From the IMG/VR virus record IMGVR_UViG_3300037507_004165, positions 62,001-126,000 of that record: a DNA stretch of 64,000 nucleotides; one strand, written 5' to 3'. This DNA is from a virus. The stretch's first letter is position 1; each line of letters opens with the position of its first letter. The position numbers were made by a program, and so were the translations under genes. This document shows positions 41,201-50,860 of the stretch, piece after piece. The notes beneath the pieces are model-generated. The model ran no database searches, was not told where the DNA came from, and saw only the letters and a program-made list of their open reading frames with translations.

Positions 41201-42013
41201 ATGATTCAGATTAGCATTCAGCAATTAAAAGATTTTCAAACGTGTGAAAGATTATATGATTTTCGATACAACGAAAAGCTTCCAGAAACAATTGGCAGTA
41301 GAACTTTAAACACTATTAAATTTGAAAATACAATTAAGAGTATCGTTCATTACTTCTTTTATAAAAAACAAGCTGGCATAACTCCATCTTACTCATCGCT
41401 TTTAAATAGATGGGAAAAGCTTTGGTTTCCAAAGGATTCTTCATCATATGATATTATCTACGAACAACACGAAACACTGTATGGAAATATGGCCAGCCTA
41501 ACAACAAAGGCAGCATCAGTACTCATGGAGTTAATAGAGAATTTTGGTGATTCCAATTTGATTCCAATTGGGATAGACGAAGATTTCATAGCTCCAATTA
41601 CCTCAAGAGTAGCTGTTAAAGATAAGTTCGATTTAATTTACTTCAAGGACGGCAAAGTGCACGTACTTAAGTGGATGTTTAATTATAAGTTAAAATATCA
41701 ACATACTTATATGGTAGATTTTTCTATTATGAATGTTGGATATCAAAACAAATTTGGAAACAAAGTGCACGAAGCAAAGTTCGGCTACTTTGACTTATTA
41801 AATCAAAAATCTTACTTCAATGAATTTATAGTAGAACAAGGTGATATCGAGGCTGTAAAATATTGGTGTGATTCTATAGTAGACGAAGAAACTTTCCCTT
41901 CTAGAAGGGGATTAACTTCGTACTGCAAAGTGTGCCCCTATGACAAGCCCTGCAGTAAATGGACATCATGGAATAATAAGGAGAATAAAGATGGCAAAGC
42001 AAGAAAAAGATAA
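41201..42013 (+). CDS. RecB/Cas4-like PD-(D/E)xK family protein
   Basis: 270 residues. QLKDFQTCERLYDFRY is the N-terminal motif of the RecB-nuclease family, and CKVCPYDKPCSKW is the C-terminal Cys cluster that binds Fe-S in Cas4/AddB-like proteins. The usual GxxD...DxK core is weak (KDKFDLIYFKDGKVHVLKW), so it may have lost nuclease activity. It overlaps the next gene. Compare the second copy at 48325. Confidence 0.7.
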   Translation: MIQISIQQLKDFQTCERLYDFRYNEKLPETIGSRTLNTIKFENTIKSIVHYFFYKKQAGITPSYSSLLNRWEKLWFPKDSSSYDIIYEQHETLYGNMASLTTKAASVLMELIENFGDSNLIPIGIDEDFIAPITSRVAVKDKFDLIYFKDGKVHVLKWMFNYKLKYQHTYMVDFSIMNVGYQNKFGNKVHEAKFGYFDLLNQKSYFNEFIVEQGDIEAVKYWCDSIVDEETFPSRRGLTSYCKVCPYDKPCSKWTSWNNKENKDGKARKR

Positions 42014-42677
42014 TATACTTGATGAAATTCTTTCAGAAAAGGTTGTTTCTTCCTCAATAAAAGAGGAGGATAAGGTCCTAGAACCACTTTTAGATGAAAT
42101 CAATCTTATTGAAGACGAGGGTATAAAATCTTTTGTCAGATCTATTTTGTATAGAGCTGATGGATTTTGGGAAATACCAGCAAGTTTTTCTGGAAAGCAC
42201 CATCCATTAGACGAAAGATGTCCAGGTGGCAATGTGTTGCATACAAAGAGAGCAGTCAGAGTTGGCTGCGTATTGGCAGATTCCTATTCTCTCTCAACAG
42301 AAGAGAGAGATGTGATAGTCGCCGCACTCCTACTGCACGATATAACCAAGGGCATTAAGCCTCAGACTTCCGATAAGTATTATTATGACCCTATGCATCC
42401 GTATACAGCCGGATCTTTTATTAAAAAATGCCAAGAAGAAGATAGAAATTTTGCTTCGGAATCGCAATCATCAACATTGTTTATAAACGAAGATGACGTA
42501 CAAACGATATTAAGACTTATTAGATGTCACCTAGGCCCATGGTCGCCAGTACCAGAAACAACGCCAATTACCTACATGGATATGATTGTCCACTTATCAG
42601 ACAATGTGTCATCTAAGCTACATATAATAGTAGATGGAGAAGAAATAGTTAAGGAAAGATGGGATGTCAGACAATAG
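41991..42677 (+). CDS. HD-domain hydrolase
   Basis: 228 residues from the ATG at 41991, chosen for AAGGAG nine bases upstream. HTKRAVRVG, LLLHDITKGI, IRCHLGPWSP and MIVHLSDNVSS give the H...HD...H...D pattern of metal-dependent HD phosphohydrolases. Substrate is unknown; nucleotides are likely given the setting. It overlaps the small gene that follows. Confidence 0.78.
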   Translation: MAKQEKDNILDEILSEKVVSSSIKEEDKVLEPLLDEINLIEDEGIKSFVRSILYRADGFWEIPASFSGKHHPLDERCPGGNVLHTKRAVRVGCVLADSYSLSTEERDVIVAALLLHDITKGIKPQTSDKYYYDPMHPYTAGSFIKKCQEEDRNFASESQSSTLFINEDDVQTILRLIRCHLGPWSPVPETTPITYMDMIVHLSDNVSSKLHIIVDGEEIVKERWDVRQ

Positions 42678-42834
42678 CACTGATGATACTCTTCTAAAAA
42701 GATTTACTCTGCTTAAAAAAATGGAGTATTACTTAGAAGAGTCTGTATACTATAGAACGCACTTTGACGACATGCCGTCAAAAAGCACCCTTCTTAAAAA
42801 AGACGAAGAAATAGGAAAAATGCTAGTAACATGA
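42664..42834 (+). CDS. Small unknown protein before primase
   Basis: 56 residues, charged and helical (LLKRFTLLKKMEYYLEES). It overlaps the HD gene by 14 bases and the primase start by four (ATGA), so it is probably translationally coupled to both. Family not recognised. Confidence 0.55.
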   Translation: MSDNSTDDTLLKRFTLLKKMEYYLEESVYYRTHFDDMPSKSTLLKKDEEIGKMLVT

Positions 42835-44028
42835 AAATAAACAGTGAGAATAACTATTTAAGGTCGTGGAACATATACGAAGTTGCTAGGTTTGTGCCGA
42901 CATTAAATAGGGTTATAAGAGATAAGAATATGTTTTTAACTGCAAATGAGATAGAAAAATACGCAGTAAAATACAAAAACACTGGCATATATACATCTGT
43001 CTTTGCCTATGATACGGAAGACTTAGAAAGAGCCACAAGATTACGGTCCCCTGTATTTCGACCTAGATAGTGCGGACTATTCAATAGCATACGAAGAGTG
43101 CATTAGGCTGTATGAATACCTTCTGCAGTTTGTGCCAGCCAGCTCCATATTAGTTTATTTTACTGGAAAAAAGGGTTTTCATATAGAATGCGAACCAGTT
43201 GCACTTGGGATAAACCCAAATAATTCTCTTCCAAAAACCTTTAGATATATAGCAACTAAATTAAAATCAAGTTTGTCTATTTCAAGCTTAGACCTCAGTG
43301 TATATGATGCAAGAAGAATGTGGAGATTGGCTGGGTCGATACATCAAGATACTGGTCTGTATAAAACTCTACTGAATCCACATGGTGGTCAGTCAATTTT
43401 ACTTGGAAACGAAGAAGAAATTAAAAAGTATGCAGCGGCCCCCCAATCTTTAGAAGTTGCTGAGCAGTTGTTTTCCTATAAAGCTAATGAATGGTATAGA
43501 GAAAATATTTATAATCTTGAAGAGGATGAAAAGAAAAAGGATAATCCATTAGAGTATTTTAACAAGTATGGTTCTAGAGCTTTTAAAAATCTTCAACCTT
43601 CCGAAAAAGTATTTGATCAATCGACTCTAATGAAAAACTGTTCCGCAGTATCAAGATTGAAGGCTCAAGCTGAAAATGAGCACTTCCTAGAACACGAAGC
43701 TAGACTGTTCCTCTGCTCCATACTTAGCTATACTGAAGATAGTATAAAATTTCTTCATGAGATCTTAAGTAATTGCAGCGATTATAACTTTGATAAATCT
43801 TCTGCTCATATAAATGATTGGATCAAAAGAAGACAGATGGGCATTGGTGGAAGACCCTATACTTGTGATAGGGCAAACTCGGTTGGTGTTGGTTGCGGTG
43901 ACTGCAATTTGGAAAGAAAAAATAAATGGACTCAGATAGGATCTAAGTTTGTTGAAACAAATGAGAAATCATCTCCCTCGCCAGTCAGATATGCATATAA
44001 AAGCCTAAGAAAGGAAAACAATGAGTAA
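42831..44028 (+). CDS. Archaeo-eukaryotic-type (AEP) DNA primase, read through one CGGT site
   Basis: 398 residues when CGGT at 43044 is read as Gly. Conventional reading stops at 43070, cutting inside the catalytic region. After the site, PLYFDLDSADYS supplies the metal-binding Asp pair of AEP primases. FTGKKGFHIECEP matches the SGxKGxH nucleotide-binding motif and YDARRMWRLAGSIH the third conserved region. A C-terminal Cys cluster (CDRANSVGVGCGDC) suggests a zinc site. The Gly before PLYFDLD is typical of the family, supporting Gly at the recoded position. Confidence 0.85.
43044..43047 (+). other. CGGT recoding site 8 (primase)
   Basis: In-frame TTA-CGG, 71 codons from the ATG. The +1 frame gives L-G-P-L-Y-F-D-L-D, the catalytic strand; frame 0 stops at 43070. 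Confidence 0.92.
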
Positions 44029-44227
44029 TATAAAAGATCCAGATGATGTAATAGGGGTTTGTTCTGAGTGTAAATCGGATCAACCAATGTCTTACATGTA
44101 TAAGAATCCATTTGCTCAAGGTGGTAAGCCAGTGCCTTGCAAGTATTGTGGTGGCGTAGTAATAATTTCTTACAGAGAAAGAAGAAACGAGTCGCTTGAA
44201 AGTTCCGATAAGGAAAGAGGAATATAA
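44021..44227 (+). CDS. Small zinc-ribbon protein
   Basis: 68 residues with two Cys pairs (CSEC and CKYCGG) spaced as in a four-Cys zinc ribbon. It overlaps the primase end by eight bases and ends two bases before the polymerase start, suggesting an accessory replication or transcription role. Confidence 0.65.
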   Translation: MSNIKDPDDVIGVCSECKSDQPMSYMYKNPFAQGGKPVPCKYCGGVVIISYRERRNESLESSDKERGI

Positions 44228-44228
44228 G

Positions 44229-47200
44229 TTGAAGAACTGGACCAACCTGCACAATCATACAACGTACTCAATGTTGGATGGTCATGGAAAGGTAGAGGCA
44301 TACTTCGACAAGGCTAAGTCTCTTGGGATGATGGGCTTAGCTACTACTGACCATGGAAATATACACTCTTGGTTGGACTTTTACGATGCAGCTAAAGCTT
44401 CTGGAATTAATCCAATACTTGGTTCAGAATTTTATCAAGCTAGAAAAACAAGATTAGATAGAGATGAAGAGGAGAGATCTGGTCCAGCAAAAAATGAGTG
44501 GGAGCAGAGAGGCCCATACCATATAACAATATTGGCAAAGAACAACACTGGGTATCACAATCTAATCAAGATGTCTTCAAGATCTTTTTTGGAAGGATAT
44601 TACGTAAAGCCAAGACTAGATCATGAGCTAATCTCCCAACATTCGGAAGGAATTATAGTTCTTTCAGGCTGTCTAAACGGAGAGATAGCTCAAGCGCTCC
44701 TTAGAGATGATTACGATTTTGCCGTTAGACAAGCAGCAATGATGCAGGAAATAGTTGGCAAAGAAAATTACTTTATAGAAATCCAAAATCATGGACTTAA
44801 AGAGCAACTACGAATAAATGATTCGTTAATAAAGATAGCTAGAACAATAGGGGCAAAAATAGTTCCTACTGGCGACTGCCACTACGTGCACAAGGAAGAC
44901 GCTAGAGCGCACGACATAATGCTTTGTGTGTCAACAAACTCCAATATAAATACTGAAAATAGATTTTCTTTTTCTGGAGATAATTTTTATCTAAAATCAT
45001 ACGAAGAAATGTCTTCGATATTTTCAGAAGAATGGTTAAAAAATACCATGCACGTCAACGACATGGTTAACATAGATCTTAATTTTGGGGAACTATATTT
45101 TCCCCACTTTCCACTACCAGAAAACAAAGACACTAATTCATACTTGGAAGAATTAGCCTGGGAAGGTCTTAAAAAGAAATATGGCGATCCACTCCCAACT
45201 CATGTTTTGGATAGGGCAAACCATGAGCTAAAGGTCGTAAAAGAAATGGGATATCCAGAGTACTTTTTAGTAGTTTCTGATCTCGTTGGGTGGGCAAAAA
45301 ATAATGGCATAAGAGTTGGTTGGGGTAGAGGATCTGCTGCTGGAAGCATCTTGTCTTATGCACTCGGTATTACCAATTTAGATCCATTAAAGTTTGGACT
45401 TTTATTTGAAAGATTCTTAGTTGAGGGCAGAAAGTCTATGCCAGATATTGATTTGGATTTTGACGATAGACACAGAGACCGTGTAATAGATTACGCTAGA
45501 CAAAAATATCGGAGAAGACAAAGTAGCGCATATTTGTACTTTTAATAAAACTGGGGCAAGACAATCTATTAGGGACGCAGCAAGAGCTCTTGCCTACGAT
45601 TTCAGCGGTGGAGATAAGGTAGCAAAATTAGTTCCAGCTCCAGTGCTGGGGATATCCAAGAACTTATCAGAGTGCATGGAAGTAGACGAATTTAGAAAGC
45701 TTTATGAATCAGATGACGATGCAAAACTGATAGTTGATACAGCCTTTGGTTTGGAAGGTCTGATAAGACAGACCGGCATGCACGCCGCTGGAGTAGTTAT
45801 TTCAAGAGATCCACTTACGGAGTATCTCCCTATTATGCAAAAGGGTGTAGATAACCCAGTGATTACTCAATGGGATATGGGTAGAGTTGAGCAGTGCGGC
45901 CTGCTAAAAATTGACTTTCTTGGTTTAAGAAATCTTGGCGTGATAGATTCGTGCATAAAGCTGGTTAAGAAAACTAGAAACATTGTCATAGATGTTGACT
46001 CTATTCCTCTAAATGACTATAAAACATTTAACGAATTGTGCAAAGGTAACGCTGTAGGAGTTTTCCAGCTAGAGTCTGCTGGTATGAGAGAGTTAATGGT
46101 TCAGCTTCAGCCTCAAAATGTTGAAGATATTATGGCGCTGATATCCCTTTACCGTCCAGGCCCAATGGGGTCAGGAATGGATAAGCTATATATCTCTAGA
46201 AAGCATTCTAGAACAGCAATTGAATATGACCATCCAAGTCTTGAAAAGGTACTTGGTCCCTCCCTGGGCATCATGCTATACCAGGAAGATGTTCTTGGAG
46301 TAGCAAGAGAACTCGCCGGGTTTTCTTCAGCAGAAGCCGATGATTTAAGAAAAGTAATCGGCAAAAAACTAATGGACAAAATTGCACTCTTTAGGCAGAA
46401 GTTTGTCAACGGATGCGTAAGTAAATATAATATTTCACAAGACAAAGCTAATAAGATTTATTCAGACATAGAGTATTTTGGTGGCTACGGATTCAATAGA
46501 GCTCACGCTGCAAGCTACGCAATGATTTCTTATATCACAGCATACCTGAAGTTCAATTATACAGCGGAGTACATGGCTGCTCTTTTAAGTTCTGTTGTTG
46601 GAAATAAAGACAAACTAGCTCTTTATCTATCTGATTGTAGAAAACTTGGCCTAAAAGTATTGCCACCATCTATAAATAAATCAGTTGAAGATTTTGCTGT
46701 AATAGATGAAACAAGTATTATCTTTGGATTCTCTGCCATAAATGGAATTGGATATGCCGTATCAGAAGCAATTTTAGCTGCAAGAGACGATAAAAATCCC
46801 TACACATCGATGCATGACTTCTTCAGAAGAACTTCTTCTTCTGTTTTAAAAAAATCAACAATAGAAAACTTAGCTGCTTCTGGTTCATTTGATGAATTAA
46901 TAGAATCTGTTTTAGACGACGATTTTGGTAGACAAACAGAATTAAGAATTCTAGAAAAAGAAAAAGAATCGATAGGAATATATGTTTCAAAAAACCCAGT
47001 AGATGGAGTTTGGGATCTTCTTTCTAAGAATTTAACTAATGAAATAATATCTCTTTCAGAAATGCCAGCTGGATCTAGAGTTTCTATAGGCGGAATAGTT
47101 TCTTCAGCCAAAAAAATAATAACTAAAAAGGGAGCTAAAATGTTTAAATTTACCCTTCAAGATATATCATCTGATATTGAGGTTATTGTTTTTCCCAGGG

Positions 47201-47556
47201 AAGCAAGAAATTTTGAAGATGACTTTTTTCAAAATGGTGATGTGATAACTGTGACTGGGGCGATTAGTAAAGACGGCGATGAAGAAAACGCAGTAACAAA
47301 AGTCTTGTTGAACGCATGCTCAAAGCTAGATTTAAGTAATTTTGCTGGCGGTACACCAATCTATCTAGAGGTAAATAAAGACTTGGATCCAAAAGTATTG
47401 GATAATATGTATGATATAATAAAATCTAACAACGGTGGTTCTTTTGTGTTTCTGACATACTCAGAAAATGGAAAGAAACTAACCTTTAAATTTAATAAAA
47501 AAACATCTATTACTATTAAAGATAAGTTAGAATCACTTTTAAATGGAGATAAATAA
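44229..47556 (+). CDS. dnaE: DNA polymerase III alpha subunit (DnaE type), read through one CGGA site
   Basis: 1,108 residues once CGGA at 45510 is read as Gly. TTG start at 44229, with AGGAAAGAGG upstream. The PHP domain is present (NLHNHTTYSMLDG, TTDHGNIHSW). The polymerase core has GRGSAAGSILSYALG and the catalytic Asp motif PDIDLDFDD (residues about 405-413). YGEDKVAHICTF then follows at the recoded position. Downstream are GMHAAGVVIS, LYRPGPM, GYGFNRAHAASYA and, near residue 950-1010, an OB-fold (SRVSIGGIVSSAKK). Frame-0 reading ends 12 codons after the site and lacks most of the palm and fingers. It replicates the phage genome. Confidence 0.93.
45510..45513 (+). other. CGGA recoding site 9 (DNA polymerase)
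   Basis: In-frame TAT-CGG at codon 428. The +1 frame gives Y-G-E-D-K-V-A, where DnaE proteins have a conserved YG; frame 0 stops at 45545. This is one of the best anchors for glycine identity. Confidence 0.95.
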
Positions 47557-47921
47557 TGACTACTGGAAATTTCTATACCAATCCAAGCACCAAGCATTGC
47601 TGGGTGTTTTGCCCGTCATGCAATAGATGCCAGGACAAGGGCAGGTACACCAAGTGCAACGGCTGCAGTGGAAGATTTGACCCCAAGGGGTGTATAGACC
47701 CAGATCCAGATGATTTTTGCGACTGCAAAAATGGTGTTCTTCGCTGGAGAACCCAAAATGGGAAACTTGTAATGGTAAGATTTAAAACTAATCCATTTAA
47801 AGGGGAAGTAAAGTACTCTAAAAAGAGCCAAGATGAAAGAGACTGGGACTCTTATGTTAATGACATGAGAGAAAAAATGGATGATCCAAATTTCAATCCA
47901 GTAACAATTTACGAGGAATAA
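47556..47921 (+). CDS. Cys-rich zinc-binding protein
   Basis: 121 residues. About ten Cys lie within the first 65 residues (CPSCNRC, CNGCSGRFDPKGC, CDCKNG), suggesting at least two zinc sites. The ATG overlaps the polymerase stop. Function unknown; possibly transcription- or replication-related. Confidence 0.6.
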   Translation: MTTGNFYTNPSTKHCWVFCPSCNRCQDKGRYTKCNGCSGRFDPKGCIDPDPDDFCDCKNGVLRWRTQNGKLVMVRFKTNPFKGEVKYSKKSQDERDWDSYVNDMREKMDDPNFNPVTIYEE

Positions 47922-47922
47922 A

Positions 47923-48126
47923 ATGAAACAAGAAATTGGTAGAGTTATCCTTAACAATATAACACTAGTTGAATATGACGCTGGCAACGGAGAAACAAGC
48001 TTCTTTATCCAATGTGGTGTAGCTGGATTCCACGCAACTCAAAAAGAGTTAAGCAACATAGCAAGTGTAATTAATTATCATCAAAATATAGAAACATTTG
48101 ATGATATTATTATTTCAATTAAATAA
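47923..48126 (+). CDS. Small unknown protein
   Basis: 67 residues, alternating beta/alpha pattern (ITLVEYDAGNGETSFFIQCG). It starts two bases after the preceding stop. Family not recognised. Confidence 0.5.
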   Translation: MKQEIGRVILNNITLVEYDAGNGETSFFIQCGVAGFHATQKELSNIASVINYHQNIETFDDIIISIK

Positions 48127-48135
48127 GGAGATAAG

Positions 48136-48324
48136 ATGCCCTGGCCCTACAACGAAAATGATTTTATGGAAATAGGTGACACTGGTTGGGTGCCAGTTGG
48201 AGAGGGTAAATATAAGAATATTTACACTGGACATATGATAGATGAAAATGGAAATGAATATGATTCTAATGGAGATTTAATATCCGAAGGAGAACATAGC
48301 CCTGAAGATGGAGATTATAAATAA
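48136..48324 (+). CDS. Small acidic protein
   Basis: 62 residues, strongly acidic with Asn/Gly-rich loops (DENGNEYDSNGD); preceded by AAGGAGATAAG. It directly abuts the nuclease gene. It may be a DNA mimic or calcium-loop protein, but nothing proves this. Confidence 0.5.
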   Translation: MPWPYNENDFMEIGDTGWVPVGEGKYKNIYTGHMIDENGNEYDSNGDLISEGEHSPEDGDYK

Positions 48325-49124
48325 ATGAGCTCAATTGAAATAAAGTCAGTAGAAGAAATTGATTATTTTAAAAAACTTACACTAACTGAATTTAGCTACT
48401 CTAGGATAGACACGTATGAGATGTGCCCGTCGAAATATTTCTTTTCCTATATAAAGAAAGAGCCTAGGCAGTTCTCCGCACCGGCTGTTTTGCGGAAATA
48501 TAATACACTCTGTTTTAGAGGATAATGTTTCCAAAACTGATCCGCTAAGCTTTCAGCGGACTTCAAAGTAAATATGAAGAATATAAAGAAAAGTTTGATC
48601 CGTCCAATCAAATTAGTGTAGAGCTGATATCAGCTGGCGATCAAATACTTGCAGACGTATACGACACATATGGTGAAAGAACGTTTGATGTATTTGAAAA
48701 AGAAATGGAATTTAATTTCATTATAGGAAATTACAGCATAATAGGGTATATCGATAGGGTAGATATGCATGACGACTATTTAGAGATTATTGATTATAAA
48801 ACTGGGAAAAGGGAGGTAGCACAAAAAGATGTGCACAACAATCTCCAGCTAGGAATATATGCTTTAGCCGCCTCAATTAAATTTCCAGATAAGAAAATAG
48901 TTGCTTCCTTACATTATTTAAGAAGTGGTAGAATTAAATCTCACACCTTTTCCCCAGAAGATATTGAAAGAGTTAAAGAAAATCTAATTGAAAAGATTAA
49001 TTTAATTATAAACGATTGTAACTTTACCCCGACAAAAAATGAAAGAGTGTGTTATTTTTGCGACCATGCTAAGAGCGGGGCGTGTGCAACTGGGGCTGGC
49101 AGATTAAAAAGAGCCAATAGATAA
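48325..49124 (+). CDS. RecB/Cas4-like exonuclease, read through two CGGA sites
   Basis: 265 residues when CGGA at 48493 and 48557 are each read as one Gly. LTEFSYSRIDTYEMCPSKYF is the RecB-family entry motif. The first site restores G-N-I-I-H-S-V-L-E, matching the family G...H helix. Then YIDRVDMHDDYLEIIDYKTGK gives the D...D-x-K catalytic core, and CYFCDHAKSGAC the C-terminal Cys cluster. Unlike the copy at 41201, the catalytic residues are intact. It is the last gene before a terminator. Confidence 0.83.
48493..48496 (+). other. CGGA recoding site 10 (RecB-like nuclease)
   Basis: In-frame TTG-CGG, 56 codons from the ATG. The +1 frame reads L-G-N-I-I-H-S-V-L-E, where the family has Gly; frame 0 stops at 48525. 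Confidence 0.9.
48557..48560 (+). other. CGGA recoding site 11 (RecB-like nuclease)
   Basis: In-frame CAG-CGG, exactly 21 codons after the frame set by site 10. The +1 frame reads Q-G-L-Q-S-K-Y-E; frame 0 stops after three more codons. Confidence 0.88.
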
Positions 49125-49130
49125 TAAAAA

Positions 49131-49152
49131 ACCCAGGGCTTTCGCCCTGGGT
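49131..49152. terminator. Bidirectional terminator between convergent genes
   Basis: A 9-bp stem (ACCCAGGGC/GCCCTGGGT) with TTTC loop. It is preceded by A6, which becomes a U-tract on the minus strand, and followed by an AT-rich run on the plus strand. It serves the nuclease gene and the minus-strand gene. Confidence 0.82.
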
Positions 49153-49176
49153 TATATTGTAATATGTAATATCTAA

Positions 49177-49347
49177 TTAGAATTGAGCTACAGGATTCTG
49201 CTCGCTTGAGGTAATGATGTCAAAATCATTCTCCTCAACAAGCTTTACTGCCTCATCAAAGCTAAGGCCAAGGTCGGTAAGACCCTCTGCAGCCAGGGCA
49301 TTGATGTTGTTCTTCATGCTGGTGAAGATTGTGTTTGTAACTGACAT
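49177..49347 (-). CDS. 56-residue protein, the only minus-strand gene
   Basis: The start is fixed by AAGGAG seven bases upstream on the minus strand. The peptide begins MSVTNTIFTSMKNN and is helical and acidic (LSFDEAVKLVEENDFDI), ending NPVAQF. It is divergent from the endonuclease/sigma operon and ends in the bidirectional terminator. A possible minus-strand promoter (TTGATA, 17-base spacer, TAAACA) overlaps the plus-strand promoter at 49374-49402, so the two could compete. Family not recognised; a regulator or inhibitor is possible. Confidence 0.65.
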   Translation of the reverse strand: MSVTNTIFTSMKNNINALAAEGLTDLGLSFDEAVKLVEENDFDIITSSEQNPVAQF

Positions 49348-49373
49348 TGTATTTCTCCTTATGGATTGTTTAC

Positions 49374-49402
49374 TTGAAAGTATGTTGAATATCAAGTATA
49401 AT
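49374..49402 (+). promoter_or_regulatory. Promoter for the endonuclease-sigma operon
   Basis: TTGAAA, 17-base spacer, TATAAT, the closest to consensus in the window. The start would lie near 49409, about 30 bases before the ATG at 49440. Confidence 0.78.
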
Positions 49403-49439
49403 ATAATTACTTTGACACATAAAGGATATCAGATAGATT

Positions 49440-49986
49440 ATGCAAATAGCAACTCCCAACGAATATTTTTTCTCTAGGTCTGGATTGAAAAATGAACCCA
49501 AGACGAAGAAGGCCAATAGCGCCAAGGAGCATGCAGATATTATAGCTCCTAAGGGACGGAAAAGGCAACGCCTACAGGCATACAAAATCTGGGTTTAGAA
49601 AAGATCTTGATCTAAATATGAGGTCTAATTGGGAGGCAAACTTTGCTAGGATACTCAACTTATATAAAATCAAATTTGATTTCGAACCAAAAACATTTCC
49701 ATTTCCGATTAAAAGGGGAACAAAATCTTACACGCCAGATTTTTATCTGAAGTCTACAAAAGAATGGGTTGAGATAAAGGGCTATCTTGACGACAAGAGC
49801 AAGATTAAAATAAAAAGATTTAAAAAATATTATCCTGAAGAGTTTGAAAAACTAACTTTCATTATAAGCAAGTACTCATCCGATGCAAAGAAATTTGCAG
49901 AAGATATTGGAATAAACAAAGTTATGTTTTACGAAGACATAAAAAATTGTTACTCAGATAAAATATATCCATGGGAAGGAAAGTGA
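49440..49986 (+). CDS. PD-(D/E)xK endonuclease-like protein, read through one CGGA site
   Basis: 181 residues when CGGA at 49557 is read as Gly. NAYRHTKSGFRKDL and MRSNWEANFARILNLYKI are characteristic of a phage endonuclease family. YTPDFYLKSTKEWVEIKG gives the catalytic PD...E-x-K. Frame-0 reading stops at 49598, before any of these. AAAGGATATC precedes the ATG at 49440. It shares a transcript with the sigma factor gene. It may cut host or branched DNA. Confidence 0.8.
49557..49560 (+). other. CGGA recoding site 12 (endonuclease)
   Basis: In-frame GGA-CGG, 39 codons from the ATG. The +1 frame reads G-G-K-G-N-A-Y-R-H, joining the YRHTKSG motif in frame. Confidence 0.88.
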
Positions 49987-49987
49987 A

Positions 49988-50860
49988 ATGGGTTCTTTCA
50001 AAGAACAATACTATGCTCTAGAAGAGCACGAAATGCAAGATCTTATAGCTAAAGCAAAAAAGGGCAATTCCAAAGCCCAAGAAGAACTGCTAAAGGTTTT
50101 TAGTAATTTTTTAACTAAATATGTAACGATGTTATATACACGGAAAGTATAGCTACTCTGATTATGACATAAGAAGATTCCTATCCCTATTCGTAAAAGA
50201 CACGTATGTCAGGTATGCTCTGATGAAAAATAAACTAAACCAAGCTGGCTATAAGCACGTTAATGAATGTATAAGCCGGAATACTCTATATGGTAAAAAG
50301 GTACTGCACAGAAGAAGATATTCAGCAGACCGTAAGATTGACTTTCTTTCAATGCATAAATAGATATGAAAGAAAGGATTCCGAAAAAGGACCTATTCCA
50401 TTTAGTGCTTTTTTGTATAGTTATTTTTTGTATCTTTTGAAGAAAAATGTAGACACATTTTTGATAGATCAGCTAGGAAGGAAATCATTTCCCCTAATTA
50501 CTCAGGATGATATATCCGGAGATTCTGGTGAAGAAGAAGTTCGGTAAGTCTGGAGCCTTCATAGACACCGCACAGTATGCTACAATGGACCTATTATTTT
50601 CTACTGATGTTGATGAAATGTGGGTGCTTGGAGAAGATACCCATCCGCCCTTCAATCAACTGACTGTCCAAGAAAGGCAGCTTATTAAGTGGAGATACAT
50701 AGATGGAAAAAGATCATCAGAAATAGCAATAAAGATTACGGAGCATCCAAACACTGTGAGAGAACATTTATCTAAGGTAAAACAGAAAATAAAAGATATA
50801 CTTAAGCAAGATGGAATGGAAGACTATTTATTAGTATCTGGAATAGATGATGATGAGTGA
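49988..50860 (+). CDS. Sigma-70-family factor, read through three CGGN sites
   Basis: 289 residues after reading CGGA (50141), CGGA (50277) and CGGT (50542) as Gly. The first part (MQDLIAKAKKGNSKAQEELL) looks like sigma region 1.2/2.1. FFQCINRYERKDSEKGPIPFSAFLYSYF resembles region 2 of phage or ECF-like sigmas. NQLTVQERQLIKWRYIDGKRSSEIA and HPNTVREHLSKVKQKIKD form a region 4 helix-turn-helix. It would direct host RNA polymerase to phage promoters. Having three sites means none of its DNA-binding C-terminus is made without CGG recoding. Confidence 0.78.
50141..50144 (+). other. CGGA recoding site 13 (sigma factor)
   Basis: In-frame ACA-CGG, 51 codons from the ATG; frame 0 stops two codons later. 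The +1 frame reads T-G-K-Y-S-Y-S-D-Y. Confidence 0.88.
50277..50280 (+). other. CGGA recoding site 14 (sigma factor)
   Basis: In-frame AGC-CGG, exactly 45 codons after site 13. The +1 frame reads S-G-I-L-Y-M-V-K-R-Y-C. Confidence 0.88.
50542..50545 (+). other. CGGT recoding site 15 (sigma factor)
   Basis: In-frame GTT-CGG followed at once by TAA in frame 0. The +1 frame reads V-G-K-S-G-A-F and continues into region 4. Exactly 88 codons after site 14. Confidence 0.9.

Noticed and set aside
45500-45660. Intron or intein in the polymerase gene at the break
   Set aside because: There is no inserted sequence; removing a single C restores the frame and the conserved motif.
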